From NCBI GenBank assembly GCA_006937955.1, contig SSNP01000080.1, positions 850,597 through 914,596 on the forward strand: a stretch of DNA of 64,000 bases. The letters are read 5' to 3'. Positions 22,122 to 36,454 of this stretch are shown one piece after another. Position 1 is the first letter of the stretch; every line of letters starts with the position of its first letter. This DNA is from Pachypanchax playfairii (Eukaryota > Chordata > Actinopteri > Cyprinodontiformes > Aplocheilidae). The translations under genes and the position numbers were made by a program. The notes under the pieces were generated by a model that saw only the letters and a program-made list of their open reading frames with translations, had not been told where the DNA came from and made no database searches.

Positions 22122-23286
22122 ATGAAGCTCTTTTCCCTGTCTTGGATCTCAGACATTCTTGATTGGACTCCGTTTGATTCAAATCCAGTTGACGGCGTTT
22201 TTCAGGGTCAGTTTAAAACAGGTTTTTATCCTGTTAACTTATCCTGAAATGATCTTGACATGTAGTTCAGTTCCTTCATGTGTATATTTGTGTTGCTGTT
22301 TGGGTTTTAAAGGGCTCGTAGGTGCTTGTGGAATATCAGTGCTGTACAATCTAATGAGAGTTTACAACTTTATTCAAGTCTGCAGGTGAGTTTATCCTTG
22401 AAAACAAAGCAGATTTCAGAAGGTGATGATAGATGAAGAGGGTTTTTTTCTTGATGTTTCTTCTACATGCAGTGATTCTGACAGTGTAAATGGAAGTAAA
22501 CAGAAATCGACCTCACCAGGAAATCATCTGAGAAGGAGATGGAGAGCAGCTCTTCAGTTCTGGTGCCTGACTGCCCTCCTGTCTGCTGTGGGACTGCGAG
22601 TTGCTTCACTCATAGTGCTGGAGTTTTTACTCCGAGCTGTTTTTGCATGGCCTTCAACGGGGCCGGTGAGTTTCTCAGAACGACACACATCTCATATTCT
22701 GGTTTTGATTAATCTCACAGTGTGTGCATCTGTATCTGAATTCAGGATGTCGGTTCCAGAGGTCCAGATTTCCTCCTGATCCAGAGCCAGTTCTCACTGG
22801 GATGCTGCCTGACCTGTGTTCTTGCTTTCCTCCATCAGGGGGCTCCACACAGCTCCCTTAGTTTGCTTCTGGCAGCTGCTCTCAGCTGGGCTCTGGCTTC
22901 CTACAGCAGCAGTCTGTGGACTCATGTGGCCAGACTGTACCCGCTGCACAGCACGCAGCATTACTGTGGGAAGTGCATCAGCCTGCTGACGTCTGGACAC
23001 ACCATACTGGGCTCACTACAGAGACTGGTCATTTTGGTGTTTGCTGTAGCGTCCGTTGCTGCCACCTCTATAGTTTCTGAGCACTTCCTGTCTCAGAGGG
23101 ATGCTGTAAAGTTCTGGACTCCACTGACACTCTGCTACACTATGCTGGTGGTTTATAACCAAGGTAATGATGAAAGCAGAGTTTTCTGATTCAGACATGC
23201 TGTTAACTCAGAGGTGCCAGTGAGATCGCAGGCTGAAACATTATTTAGATGTAACATGCAAAACTAAGACAGAATGATGAAGAAAA

Positions 23287-23353
<67 letters not shown>

Positions 23354-24701
23354 AAATGTAGGTACCAAATTACAACCTGACATCATAAAGGTTAATGACC
23401 AAACTTACCAAAAGTAAACACCAAACTGAAAACAGTCAACACTAACATGGACCAGCAAATGAAACATTATTTTGGAACAGGTACAAATATTTTATTATAC
23501 TGTTAACGACATGTTAACTTTTTAATTCACATGCTTGAAGATTTTGGCAAAAAATTGAAAAAAAATCCCCAAAACCTAACAAGCTGAATCTGTACAGATT
23601 TGTATTTAAATTTAATCTGCTGTAATTAATACTGTTACCATTTCACATTGAAACATTTTAGACAAATGTTTGTATACGTAGTTGAAAAATAAGCTAAAGT
23701 TTGGCTAATATGTGAAATATTGATGAAATTATTAACTTAACAGTGAAATGTTTCCTGCAGTGAAGTCAAATTAATCAATTTTAAATTTAAAAGTCACGTA
23801 CAGACTAAAATAAGAGAGAGTGAAGACATGTACACAGAAATGTCGTGTTCATGATGTTCTTATTAGTCCACACACTCACAGATTTAAATAAGACTAGTGC
23901 AGAACATGAAAAGGGTTTTTAATTGTTTAATCCCCAGAAAGGTGGTTGGTAACCAACAAAACAAAAACAATATTCCAGCTGACGATATGAAGAATATTAA
24001 AGTGCCACAGCAGAGAAAACACTGACACACAAATAAAGATGAATGTTTTAATAAGAATGATAAAAACAGCATTTTATAAGTGGACCGGTCCTGATAGACA
24101 CATCTTCTATTGACAGAAGAACAACAACGGCTGACGGGTTCGGAGAGCCTCGTGCGTTCTGTCGTGGTGCGACTCGGGGGTTTACTGGTGCTGATGCTGA
24201 CGGTTGGAACCTGGTCTGATGTGCTTCATGTTCTCATATCGTTTATCGGAGAAGGCGTTTGTCTGCTGTCTTCTCAAGATCTTCTGCAAGCCGCTCTGAA
24301 GGTCAGATCAGCACTGTAAACATAAAACTGATATTTATTTATTAAAATGTATAGATCAGGGGTGAGCAACTCCAGGCCTCGAGGGCCACTATCCTGCACA
24401 TTTTAGATGTTCCCCTGTTTCACCACACCTGCTGCAGATGAACAGGTCGTTAACAGGCAACGTTAATAGGACTTGCTGAGAGGTTGCAGATTTGAATCAG
24501 GTGTGGTGAAACAGGGGAACATCTAAAATGTGCAGGATAGTGGCCCTCGAGGCCTGAAGTTGCCCATCCCTGGTATAGATGATTAAAAATAATGTTTTAA
24601 TTGTTATTTTCCAGGAAGAACAAGTGATCAGCTCCAGCAATGAAGAAAACAGGTCCAACTATAATACGAGGACAAAAAAACTTATATTTGATGACAGTTA
24701 A
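22122..24701 (+). CDS. tmem82: transmembrane protein 82
   Basis: Six coding exons: 22122-22206, 22313-22385, 22473-22665, 22746-23163, 24117-24301 and 24615-24701 (1041 nt, 346 residues; human TMEM82 is 343 from memory). The start MKLFSLSWISDILDW matches the short amphipathic family N-terminus. Hydrophobic segments include LVGACGISVLYNLM, VASLIVLEFLLRAVF, FSLGCCLTCVLAFL, LSLLLAAALSWALASY, LVILVFAVASVAATSIV, FWTPLTLCYTMLVVYNQEEQ and VRLGGLLVLMLTVGTW, giving a polytopic membrane protein. Its biochemical function is unknown. Human TMEM82 lies between SLC25A34 and FBLIM1, exactly as here. Intron 4 holds an AAAT microsatellite and intron 5 a palindromic MITE; neither disturbs splicing. Confidence 0.93.
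23283..23356. repeat. (AAAT)n microsatellite in tmem82 intron 4
   Basis: About 17 uninterrupted AAAT tetramers, 120 bp inside the intron that follows the fourth coding exon. Confidence 0.97.
24357..24572. mobile_element. palindromic hAT-type MITE, copy 2, in tmem82 intron 5
   Basis: This 216-bp element is flanked by a perfect 8-bp direct repeat, GTATAGAT (24349-24356 and 24573-24580), the duplication length made by hAT transposases. Its ends are CAGGGGTGAGCAACTCCAGG and, reverse-complemented on the right, CAGGGATGGGCAACTTCAGG. The arms are complementary over most of their length (CATTTTAGATGTTCCCCTG and its complement), so it folds as one hairpin. It is the same family as 3863-4075 and has no coding capacity. 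Confidence 0.92.
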
Positions 24702-24824
24702 TGGAACATCTGCTTTAAACATCAGTGAGTCATGTGCTTATACACACAAACCCATATAAAAAGGGATTTTATAGCCAAGTAAATGTTTCATGTTGCTAAA
24801 ACGTGTTTTAACCTCAAAATGAAG

Positions 24825-24830
24825 AATAAA
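24825..24830 (+). terminator. tmem82 polyadenylation signal (AATAAA)
   Basis: AATAAA occurs 124 bp downstream of the tmem82 stop codon in an AT-rich stretch. It is the first canonical signal after the gene. Confidence 0.45.
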
Positions 24831-24883
24831 ATTTAACATAAAAAACAAAAAGTTGCGTAAATTTTGAACGTGCTGAGCTCAGT

Positions 24884-27150
24884 GTGTTAAAAAGAAAGAA
24901 TACAGAAACTTATTTTGCCAAAGCTTTTATAAATGTATCTTTGGTCTGCATCCCGAAAAGGAAAAAGTCCCAGGTTGGATTAGACTTTAGATGTCATGGT
25001 CCAAAAATACTTGACTTTAAATTTTTCTTTTTTATTATTTTAGATGAAATAATTGTGAAAATTAGCAAATTTCTTACGTGGCTGAGCTGCAAATGGAAGC
25101 TGTTCATCAGTTACACTCTTCATTAAGTTCACGGTTTAATTTATTTGCCTTTTCTGTAAAATGTGAAAAAAAAATTAAAGGTTTTACTGAGATAAAAGAT
25201 CTTTTTCTCCAGGTATTACTGTTCAAGATGGGAACTCAAATCTAAATCTTCAACCACCAGATGCTTGATAAATCCTGAAAAACACAGACACTCACCTGTT
25301 CACATTTAGTTCTCTTAACTACAGAAACAGAGAAGTTCTTGTTTCTTATCTGAAATATAACAAAGGAGTGTTTTACGGTGTGTAGTGATGCCAGAAAGAA
25401 CCCCGAGTGCAGAAATCAAGTTATAAAGATGAACAGAAGGTGAGTGAAAAGAGAAAATGTGTTGCACTTCAGGGGAACCAAAACCTGGAATCCTAAAGCA
25501 CCAAGACTGAACAGATCTAAACCTGCATGAACCTGCAAAAATAAAACGAGAAAAATAAAGGAACTAAATGCAAATAGAGATAAAAAGTATAACAGCAGCC
25601 AGTTTTTAAAAACATTAACTATAACTTAAAAGGACTAAAGGACTTTCTCATTTTTTGCATTATTTAAAACAAAAACGGATCGTTTGGGCCTTGATGTTTT
25701 AGTTTTCACATTTTAAATAAGTCCAGCTTTCCTGTTAGTTCAATTACATACTAAGTTTGCACAAAAAGCAACAGTTCTACTGAGGAATAGTAAAATAAAA
25801 CATGATTTTCGGTTGAAAGTATTTACTTCCAAGCTGGAAGTTCCTGCATCCTTCTCATCTCTTTTAGGAAAATGTTTTATTGTTTTCTTCTGCATCTCTT
25901 TCTGTTCCTTTTCTTTTATTCTCTTGTCATTGTTGTAACGTAACAGTCAAGACTCAGATTGTTGTTGGTCAGTTGAAATTGAAAAGCCAAAGTGGACAGA
26001 AGAGGTTCACTGGGTTTAATGAGGATTTTGGCTGTTAAGGGGTGGAGCGTGGAGGTCCTGGGTTTGTATCATCCGTGGGCATGCTCCTTCCTGCAGCCGT
26101 GACATCACTGCAGCATTCCTTTCCACAGAGCTGGAACAACAGAGACCCCCATCACTCTCCTCATTGCCATCTCACTGTTAACCCTCTCTGCTCATTCCCT
26201 CTGACCTACACAAGTTTGGCTTTCTTCATCCTTATTCACTCTACTTACATCAGCCTTGACTTTTAGAGGAGAGAACAGCAGCTCACAAGGTTTTCTGTGA
26301 CAGAAAGAAACCAACATATTTGCTCAGCAGGTTTAATAAAACAGAGATTTGCTCTGATGGAGATCAGCGAGTGCAACACTGGGATTTTTTTCATTGCTCT
26401 CCCAGGCATTACTCACCCCCACCAGTAACATGAAGATCTCCTATTTCTCAATACCCGTATTTATTTCTCCAAAACTGCTTCTGCACATCTGATCCCGAGA
26501 ACTTTTACCAGAGGATTCTGATCAACTCCACTGTAAACAAACCGTATGTTCTGGTCCAGACATATTTGGGGCCCAAATGGAGCTAATGCCATGAGATTAC
26601 TGATAAGTGAGTCAAGGATAAAGTGATATCATGTGGGGGAAGGGAAGAAGGAAAGAGGGAGAAGAAAAAAGGAGGCAGACCCGACGAGGGAGGTCGGTAA
26701 AAGGAGGTTTACAGAACAATAAGCTGCACGAGAAAGAGAAAGGTTTGAGGTAGAGTAGCAGAGAGAGGCAGGTAGAGTCTCATCCTGCTGGCATGCAGAG
26801 AAATACAGAGATGGGAGGTGTCTCAGCTTGTCCACATCAGGGGAAAAACATTTCACACTCTGCAATTGTAAAAACATTGACTTTGTTCTTTTGGAATGAC
26901 TGCACAGCCATTGCACAACCCGGTATGCGGATGTGTGTTTGTACGTGCGTAGCCTTGGGTGCACAAATGTGCTCTTGATTGCCGAGTTTTTATGGAGGAT
27001 GAATGTGTCATGAATTTTTACAGCATTTTGCCAGAGATTAGCTGTTCTCTTTTTATGGTCAGGAGGGAGGTTGTGTTGTCATTCAGCCAGAGAGGGAGGA
27101 GGGAGGAGGGGTCAGCGGTGGACGGGACAGGAGAGCTGAGGAGGGAGGGG
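24884..27150. other. intergenic between tmem82 and fblim1, no gene recognised
   Basis: Mostly AT-rich. The part from about 26630 onward becomes purine-rich (GGGAAGGGAAGAAGGAAAG and similar) and more GC-balanced, as often seen upstream of promoters. No exon or repeat family was recognised. Confidence 0.35.
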
Positions 27151-27179
27151 CAATGGAGAAGGAAAAGGAGTGGCTTCTC

Positions 27180-27318
27180 TGCAGATAGTCGCCCCTCTCC
27201 ACCAGAGTAAAGTCTTCTCTCAGAGGCTGCTCATGAGAGTGAAGATAAAAGAGAACATTTTGAGATTCGCAGAAGAGAAGAGGGCAGAAGAAGAGAGAGA
27301 GACACATTCTTGTTCCAG
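27180..27318 (+). other. possible fblim1 5' non-coding exon
   Basis: A GC-balanced purine-rich stretch ends in TTCCAG followed by GTATGT at 27319, a good donor. The next plausible acceptor (TGATAG at 27556-27561) opens the exon with the fblim1 start codon. The left boundary is a guess; only position and splice consensus support it. Confidence 0.35.
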
Positions 27319-27585
27319 GTATGTTTGAAATGTTTACAGTGTGAGTGGAAACCGTGATTTCCATCAGTTTATCTTAAATCTGTAACCTTTCATTAGGAGA
27401 GATGAATGTGAAGTGACTCCTCCAGTGTGTTGACTGAGGGCGTTCACACCGCATGTTTGATAAAGATTAATTATGTTACTCAGTTTTATTTATTGCTTTT
27501 CTACATTGTAGCTAAATAAGATCTTTTAAAGTTGTATTACAAGCATTTTTCTCTCTGATAGGCTGAACAAGGTTCTCATACTGTC

Positions 27586-30500
27586 ATGGCATCAGCAGCG
27601 CCACCAAAGAGAATGGTTTCCTCTGTCTTCATCACCCTGGCGTCTCCTCACCAAGCCACTGTGACACAACAACAACCCGTCCTCCAGGCCAGCAGCGGCC
27701 CGGTTAAAGACAAACAGCCCAACGACGCAAGAGCTGTTCCAGGTGCCAACTCACCTGCCTACAGACACACGAAAGATGACCAGTCACCATTCAAGACACA
27801 CAGTTCTGTAAACAGCAAAGACTTGACTCATGGAAGGCCACCAGTCCAGGTGTCGGACCCTCAGACCCCCAAACTTGCCCAAACTGGACCCACCAAAGCA
27901 CATCTGCAAGAAGAACATCCCCAGAAAAAAGAGAGTTCTCCAGGTATATGACTGATTCCAGTATAGTACTTGAAGAAAATGTCCATCTGTCTCATGCTGA
28001 CTGACTTACACACACTGGTTGGATCACTCAGTCATCATAAGTAGATTTAAACACATTCCAGAGCTTCATTAGACCCGAGTAAATGTTACTGGTGAAGATG
28101 TTGACAGCTTGTTTCCAGCTCGGGCTGCAGAGGGAGCTGTGTGCAGTCAGATAGAGTACAAGTTGTTGCTAAGGTGAGAGTTGGTGAGATTAGGAGGATG
28201 AAAATAAACATGTATATTTCATGGTGGGTACCAGAAAGAAGTGAGTTCTAAAGGAGACGGGCAGCCACAGGTTACAACCAGGAGACAACACACACCAGAG
28301 TCAGTACTAATATTAATACATATAAATATAAATGTCTTGAATCCGGTGTAAAACTTTGACCTGACCTTTGCAGTTGCAGGCTGAAGTATAAACAAATATT
28401 TTTAGAAAGATTGTTGCCATTTTTTAAAATAAATTATGCAACTTTTGTCTCACCCAAATCCCATTAATGTATTTATCACCATGTTTATTGTCTTTCTCTC
28501 TATTTCTTGAATTATCTCTTTGATTTTGTAAGTTTTGTGCATATTTGTCTAAATATCACATATATTCTTCATTGTGTTTTGTAATTCAGGAAACGTTTTG
28601 AAGTTTGAATTCACGATGTTAAAATATAAATATTTTCCAAACAGAGCTCTTCCCTCCTCCTCCTCCTCCTCCTGATGTACTTCCTTCATCACTGGAAGGG
28701 AAGATTCCAGAAGATTTATCCCTTCCACCTCCTCCACCATCCCAGACATCTTCTCTCCATCCTCTCAGCACAGACCAGCATCCATTTAGCAACAAAGAGG
28801 TATCAAACCTTTCCTGTCAAAGTCCATCACATCATTCTCTTATACAGGATGTCACTTTTTATTTTCATGTGTACAAATCTACTTACTGTTCTCACTCATT
28901 TATACATTCTGTAAATAAAGTTATTTTTGAAACAACTGGGAAAGCTTGAAATAAAAAAACAAATGTCTTTTATTTATATAACTACGAGTAAAAGAGAGAG
29001 AAAAATACATGAATTTTCTTTGAAACACAAAGCATTACCCAATCTGTTCCTGTAAACCTTTCGTTCCACCGAAATCTAATCTAAAAAAAAAATGTAAATA
29101 AAAGACAAGAAAAGATCTGAAGTTCAACAGGAAGTCAGTTGTTTTCACTGGGTCTTTTTCTGGTCTTCCTGCTGTTTTATTCTTTACAGGATTGTTATTT
29201 GTCATGAATGTCCAAATAGTCTCCAGATTGAACTCTTGCATAGATGAGGATCATTTCACCAACTTACTTTCAGTCTTTGATCTAAATATTCTAAGTTAGA
29301 GAAATCTGGACATCAAAAAGATGTCTAAACATGGCTAAAGTAAAATAAGTGAAGATTTGCAATTGAAACATTTTAAATGTGTTCGCTGTATGAAACTGTA
29401 TGTGAATAGTTTATAAACTAATGAGTAATGTAGAGCTGTTTATGTAATATAATTGTACCAGTATGTGAATACATCTTGTGTTGTTGAAAATGATTTTAAT
29501 AGGATGTTGAAATCATGTTTCAAACTTGCTGTGGTCAAAATCCATCAGTGATATTCTGTGTGGTTCCCCTGTCAAACTTAAATATGTTTACAATGTGTTT
29601 GTTTTTAAGGTGGAAACATGCGCGCAGTCGAGTGGGTCGACACGAGATCGGGATACTAACGGGATTCACCAAAACAACCAAGACACAAACAGGGAGAGCA
29701 AAGGTAAGATCTTCATACGCTCAACCTTTAAACTGGTCGGCTCGACATCTGTTATTCTAATTTTGTTATTTTATGTTCGCTGCAGATTTATGTGGCTTTT
29801 GTCGGAAACCTGTAGCTCTTTCTCAACCTGCAATAGAGGCTTTAAACAGGACTTACCATGAAGACTGCTTCCAGTGTAGATCCTGTCACATCCCTCTGGC
29901 TGGTAAACAGTACTACAACAAGGCAGGAATCCCACTGTGTGACAGCTGCTATCAGGTAATATCACGTCTGCAAATACAAAATACTTCATACAAGAACAAA
30001 CGTACAACTCCAGCTCCATAAAAAAAGAAAGAATGCAATAGTTAGCAAAGTTCATGAAGCTGAATTTTATTCTTAGAAGAACACAAACAACACATCAGAT
30101 ACTGAAACTGATATATTTTACTTTGTCATGGAACGTTTGCTCTTTTTTGATTTAATGGCAGCAACACATCTCACAAAAAGTTGGAACAGACACCTGAAAC
30201 ATAAAAGACACGAATCAAAAACAATTAGAAGAACATTTAATAATTAATGAAGTTGACTGGTAACAGCTCAGTCACATGACTGACTATAAAAAGTTTTATA
30301 AAGTTTGCAAATCATTGCATTCTGATTTGAATCTACATTTAACACAGTGCACAAACGTTTTGAGAACTTTGGTTAAAGGTTTTTATCCCACGTGACTGTT
30401 TTACGTCTGTAAACTTGGACTTTTATGATGCAAAGCCCAAAAGTTTGAATCACTCTCAGATGATGAATTCTTCTTTGTGTTTCAGTTATAAAAATATTTT

Positions 30501-31288
30501 CAAATCTGCTCTGAATGGACAAAAATTTCTAGAAAAATGTTGAAAGCAATGAGCTTTAAGTCACTTTTTGATAAAACAAATACCTAACAACGTTTTTATT
30601 GTGGTTTTAATTGTAAAGTCTATTGCTTGAAGTAAAACTGTTTAATCACCCCTCTATTGGTTTTGCTTCTTAGGCAAGTTTGGAAGTGTGCTGGGCGTGT
30701 GGAGACGTTATCACAGATCATATAATCCGTGCACTAGAGCGAGCGTACCATCCCTCCTGTTTCACCTGCAAAACATGTAAACAACAGATTGGAGAGCAAG
30801 CCTTCGCTCAGGGAGAAGTGGGAGAAGTTTACTGCCTCCAGGACTACTACAGGTACAACAAACACTATTACACTGAACTGGTTTTCATTGTTTCAAAGAT
30901 GCAAAACATACATACAAGAATTTTAACATTTTCACTCCTTGTGTGTTAAAGGAAATATGCACCAAAGTGTAACGCCTGCAACCAGCTGATCATTCCAAAA
31001 GAAGACGGTACTGACAGTTTCACTGTTGAGTGTTTGGGGAGTTCTTATCATGAGAACTGCTACAGATGTGAGGCAGGTGTTCATCATGCAAACAGTCCAC
31101 TTCATGGACACAGTGATTGATATTCATACATACATGTTGCTCATCAGTGTGGATGAAATCTTTCTTCTTGCCTGCAGGTCTGTGCCATCCAGCTTTCCCC
31201 CGAACCAAACGAGCATGGTTGCTATCCTTTGGAAGGTAAAATGCTTTGCAAAGCCTGTCACCTGAACTTGGTCGCTGAGCAGCAGTAA
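27586..31288 (+). CDS. fblim1: filamin-binding LIM protein 1 (migfilin)
   Basis: Seven coding exons: 27586-27943, 28645-28799, 29610-29703, 29786-29955, 30674-30852, 30952-31072 and 31178-31288 (1188 nt, 395 residues; human 373 from memory). The N-terminus KRMVSSVFITLASP is the filamin Ig-repeat ligand. The second exon encodes a run of seven prolines and PPPPPSQ, the VASP-type proline-rich region. Three LIM domains follow at about residues 203-262, 263-322 and 323-390, each with the C-X2-C, H-X2-C zinc pattern: LCGFC/HEDCFQC, VCWACG/HPSCFTC and CNACN/HENCYRC. The family links filamin and kindlin (FERMT2) to actin at cell-matrix adhesions. The last intron (31073-31177) appears to use a GC donor; only that junction restores the EVC cysteine and the GCYPL...LCKACH end. 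tmem82 is upstream and spen downstream, as in human. Confidence 0.93.
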
Positions 31289-31468
31289 CATCGGCGTCGC
31301 AGACTCAGACGAACAGCAAGCAAAGAAAAGCTACCTTTCAACGCAATGAGAGACTGTGTGTTTAAGGAATGTCCCCATTTATCAATAGATCATTTAATAT
31401 CATCACAATATATCGAGCTTACTGAAGACTCTTCTATTCTTCCTTTATACTTGATTCTTTTGCACTCA

Positions 31469-31474
31469 AATAAA
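31469..31474 (+). terminator. fblim1 polyadenylation signal (AATAAA)
   Basis: Overlapping AATAAA motifs start 181 bp after the stop codon and are the first canonical signals downstream of fblim1. Confidence 0.5.
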
Positions 31475-31812
31475 TAAATAAATGTATCTATGCAACTGGC
31501 TTTGCAACAACTACATGATAGACGTTATTTGGCTCTCAGTTCGTACGTCATTTAAAAATTCTTAGATAAAATAAACATTTATGAAAAAGGTGAACTAATA
31601 TAATATGTTGCTGATCAGTGTGGACTCCAACACGCTCCCACTCATCAGAAAATATTCTCTCAAGAACTTTTTTCATATCTCTCTAACTTGTAAGACAATG
31701 CGAAGGTACGAGTTCACCTTGAAAACAATGTTTTAAATAATTTTCTGAGAACAAACTGTTTCACCATTTGTGTTTTCATTCTTTGTGTGTTGTGTCCACT
31801 CTGATTTTATTA

Positions 31813-33343
<1,531 letters not shown>

Positions 33344-33345
<2 letters not shown>

Positions 33346-34399
33346 CCTGAGGGGTGTTTACTCCAGGAATGATTCAGAACAAGGTGATACACTCCGGACA
33401 GTTACAAAACAATCACACACACCTGCTCTTAATCAAGATGAAAAAACCTTTCTGACCAATTTCTAAATAACTGACCAGTAAACAAGATAATTTACTGCTT
33501 TTTTCTTTTGTTACTGATGAAAGTTGGGCTTGTTGTGGGAAACCTAAAGTTATCTGTTCAGGTACAATATTTTTTTTTAAATTGAGCATATACAACCTTT
33601 AAAAAGTGGTTTAACCTTTAATCAACACAAGAAAGTGTTGAGAGCAAATGTTCACACAGTTTATTTGTCGCCCGTCCTTCAAGCAGTTTCAAGTCTCAGG
33701 TTTCTTTGCTGACCCTGGTCCAACCATCTGTCTCACTGAACCTCAACAATGTGTCTCTCAGAATAGACGTGATGTTTTGTCTTGGTGTTTTCCTCCTATT
33801 AGTAATACCAAAAGGCTCAACAGCAAGAATATCAGTTTATTATTTGTAATTCTAAATGGAGCCATGACAAAGAAAAAAACAGGTTCCTCTCTGTTCATTT
33901 GTCACTATTTCTGTCACTCTTTTTGTGGAATCCTTAAGAAACATCTACATAATGTAGGAATAAAAAGTTTTATGGCATTTTTACTTTTTATTTTTTAAAG
34001 GAATCTACAGAATAAAAGAAAGTCCTTTTTAAAAAACAAAAAAAATATTTTAAGACATTTCTTAATAAAGACTTTTCCTCAAATTAACAAATAATTGATT
34101 AAAAATGAAATATGCTTATCTTTATCTATAAGTTCAAATTGAACATTATGTAAATAAAGGAATATTGATTTTTGTTGACAACCAATTATACAAATCCTGC
34201 AGAAAATGGTTACCAAATAACTGGATTTCAATATAATTTAATATAAGGCATAAATTACCTTTTATATTAAATGTGATGAGTAAAAATTCTTTACAAGGAA
34301 AACGAATCTCTTTCATTTTGGGTAGTAAGGGAAAGGGGAAAAAAAACATGATAAATGTATCTTTTTTAAGGAAAGTTGGGAAAATAATGTAACTTCTGA
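33344..34399. other. AT-rich intergenic, no gene recognised
   Basis: Low-complexity AT-rich DNA between the minisatellite and the LINE remnant. The right part may include further decayed LINE sequence, but no motif was secure. Confidence 0.35.
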
Positions 34400-35665
34400 C
34401 AGGAAGGGGGAATTATATATCAGGGATGCTCTTAATATTGGGTTATTGCATTTGGGGTCTGTAAAACACATTATTGATTAACAATTTTGGAATCTGTGGA
34501 GTAATTGAAGAATATTGTAAACATCATCTTAGTTGGGGAAATGGCATAAAGAACTTTAAGTGTTCAGTCCAGATTATATTTGTTTTTAAAAACAGTGTGA
34601 TCAAAAAATGTACCACCATCACTGTCCATCAGGTGGCCCAAACACGTTTATAAAGAACAAATCTATTATTCCAGATTGTTGAGGGGCTGAAATTGTTCCC
34701 CAGTAAAGTTAGACCTGTTTGGTATTCAGAAGGTTTGATTGGTAATTTAATGTAAGAGGATCAAAATCACATTTTAAAAGAAAGTCAATCAATACCCCCA
34801 ACCTTCTGAAAAAGAAATGAAGGAATAGAAAACATGACTGAATGTTTGTTTTTTATAAAAATGTTTAAAAACTACAGTTTAATTACTTACTTCAAAAACA
34901 ATGACATTCATCCCTTCCTTCTCAATAGGTTTTATTATGTCATTTTTTAAAAATCAGGTGTTGTTTATTATTCCAGATAAAATCATGTTGTATTTGATTA
35001 ATGTTCTTAATATATGTGTTTGGGATAGCCATATGCTGGATAAATTAATCTTCAAATACTCTCCATTTTTGTGAACAGAATTCTAGCAAATATTGAAATG
35101 TTTCTTTACAACCAACTGTTTAAAATCTTTTTGTTTTTATCAATTACAGACTGAATATTAGTGTAAATTAATATTTTTGTCAATCCTTATCTCTAAATAC
35201 TTAATCTAATTTTTAATAGGAATATTATAAATTTGAGTTTATTTAGTATCATTAATTGTCATTATTTGTTAGTATTCAGTTTTAGTCCTGAAGCTTGTGA
35301 GAGCAGTTTCAGTGTTTTCATGGCATTTGGAATTTCTTTTGTATTTTTTAACAGTGATGCAGTGTCATCCACCAACTGAATTATTTGAAGGGAATTTCCT
35401 GCCACAGATAAACGTTTAATTGTTTGATCATTTTGCATCAATGCTGTCAACATTTCCGTAGACTAACTGGATCACCTTGTCTAAATCCCCTCTTCACTGG
35501 AAACCTAGCTGTATTTCCTGAAGAAGAACTGAACTCCTTAAATCCTTATAAAACACTGAAATTGTGTCAATGAACTTTTTGCCAAAACCAAAATGTTGAA
35601 GTGACATCAAAATAAACGGATGTTCCAAGCTATCAAAGGCTTAAAAAAATCTAACTGGACCAGAG
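34400..35665 (-). pseudogene. L1/Tx1-type LINE ORF2 remnant
   Basis: Read on the minus strand, decayed frames give, in order, AFDSLEHPFILMSLQHFGFG and KRGFRQGDPVS (about 35460-35645), LVDDTASLLKN and LSQASGLKLNTNK (35262-35400), a KMESI...LIYPAYGYP-like block near 35010-35090, IWNNK near 34975, and FLLKCDFDPLTLNYQSNLLN with LYWGTI near 34690-34770. This is the order of fingers, palm (ADD-type catalytic site) and C-terminal region in L1/Tx1-clade reverse transcriptases. Stops and frameshifts are frequent, and the 5' half of ORF2 is absent beyond 35665, so the copy is dead and 5'-truncated. Confidence 0.8.
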
Positions 35666-35757
35666 GGGACACTGAAAGGAAAGAAGACGGTGATAATGAC
35701 CTGTAGCCATCACCTAAGAAACTGTTACTGTGGAAATGTTTTAAAAAGGCTCTCGTT

Positions 35758-36051
35758 CCAGGAGGACACTCCAAGTCGACGAACCAGGGGCTGGAACTGA
35801 TGCGGTCATCAGTTGAATCAGAATATGCAGAGTCCACCAAAAGAACAAAGAAGTTGTCATGGCAACTTTTTATGGACTATTTCGACTTGAATGCGGTAAA
35901 TGAGTTCTTCAACGGGGGCATGACTAATACTATGTATAAGTGGGATACGCTTTTCAATGTATCACCAATAAGAATTTTGCAGGGGGCTGCTCCAATACGT
36001 TTCCCTCATAGACCTGTATCTGTTGAGGCGTCACCGGTTGATGGACTGTGA
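35758..36051 (+). other. unidentified open frame, 97 codons
   Basis: The frame is open from 35758 (first Met at 35800) to a TGA at 36049-36051. It includes SSVESEYAESTKRTKKLSWQ, LFMDYFDLNAVNEFFNGG and MYKWDTLFNVSPIRILQ. Composition is hydrophilic to mixed and looks more protein-like than the surrounding AT-rich DNA. It abuts the 5' edge of the LINE remnant. It could be a pseudogene exon, a transposon piece or chance. No family was recognised and no splice context is obvious. Confidence 0.25.
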
Positions 36052-36454
36052 CTGAGTGAGAAATCTGAGGGTCCTTCAGATTTTGTGGTTTTCAGAGGAG
36101 ATTGATGTAGCTATGAATCATTTGGTGAAGTGGGGGTTCAGGCATCTCTTGTTTGATGTATAGTATTTATTATCCCAATTGAACAGGATGCAGGTGTCAA
36201 TTGATATCAGCAGGTGGCACAGTTGTACCATTTATTTCTTCATATACTTTCACCTGAATTTTTCTAAAATTACACAAATTTTTGTTTGGATAAAATTATT
36301 TTAGCTTCTTACAATAAAGTATTTACCATTGAGTGTTTTCAGCACCATTCAAACAGTCATCTAAATCTGGGTATGATTTGCAAATAAGCTGAGAAATGTT
36401 AAAAAGGGACATTAATTTAAATGCAGTCTGCAATCTGAGTTTTACATTGCAGTG

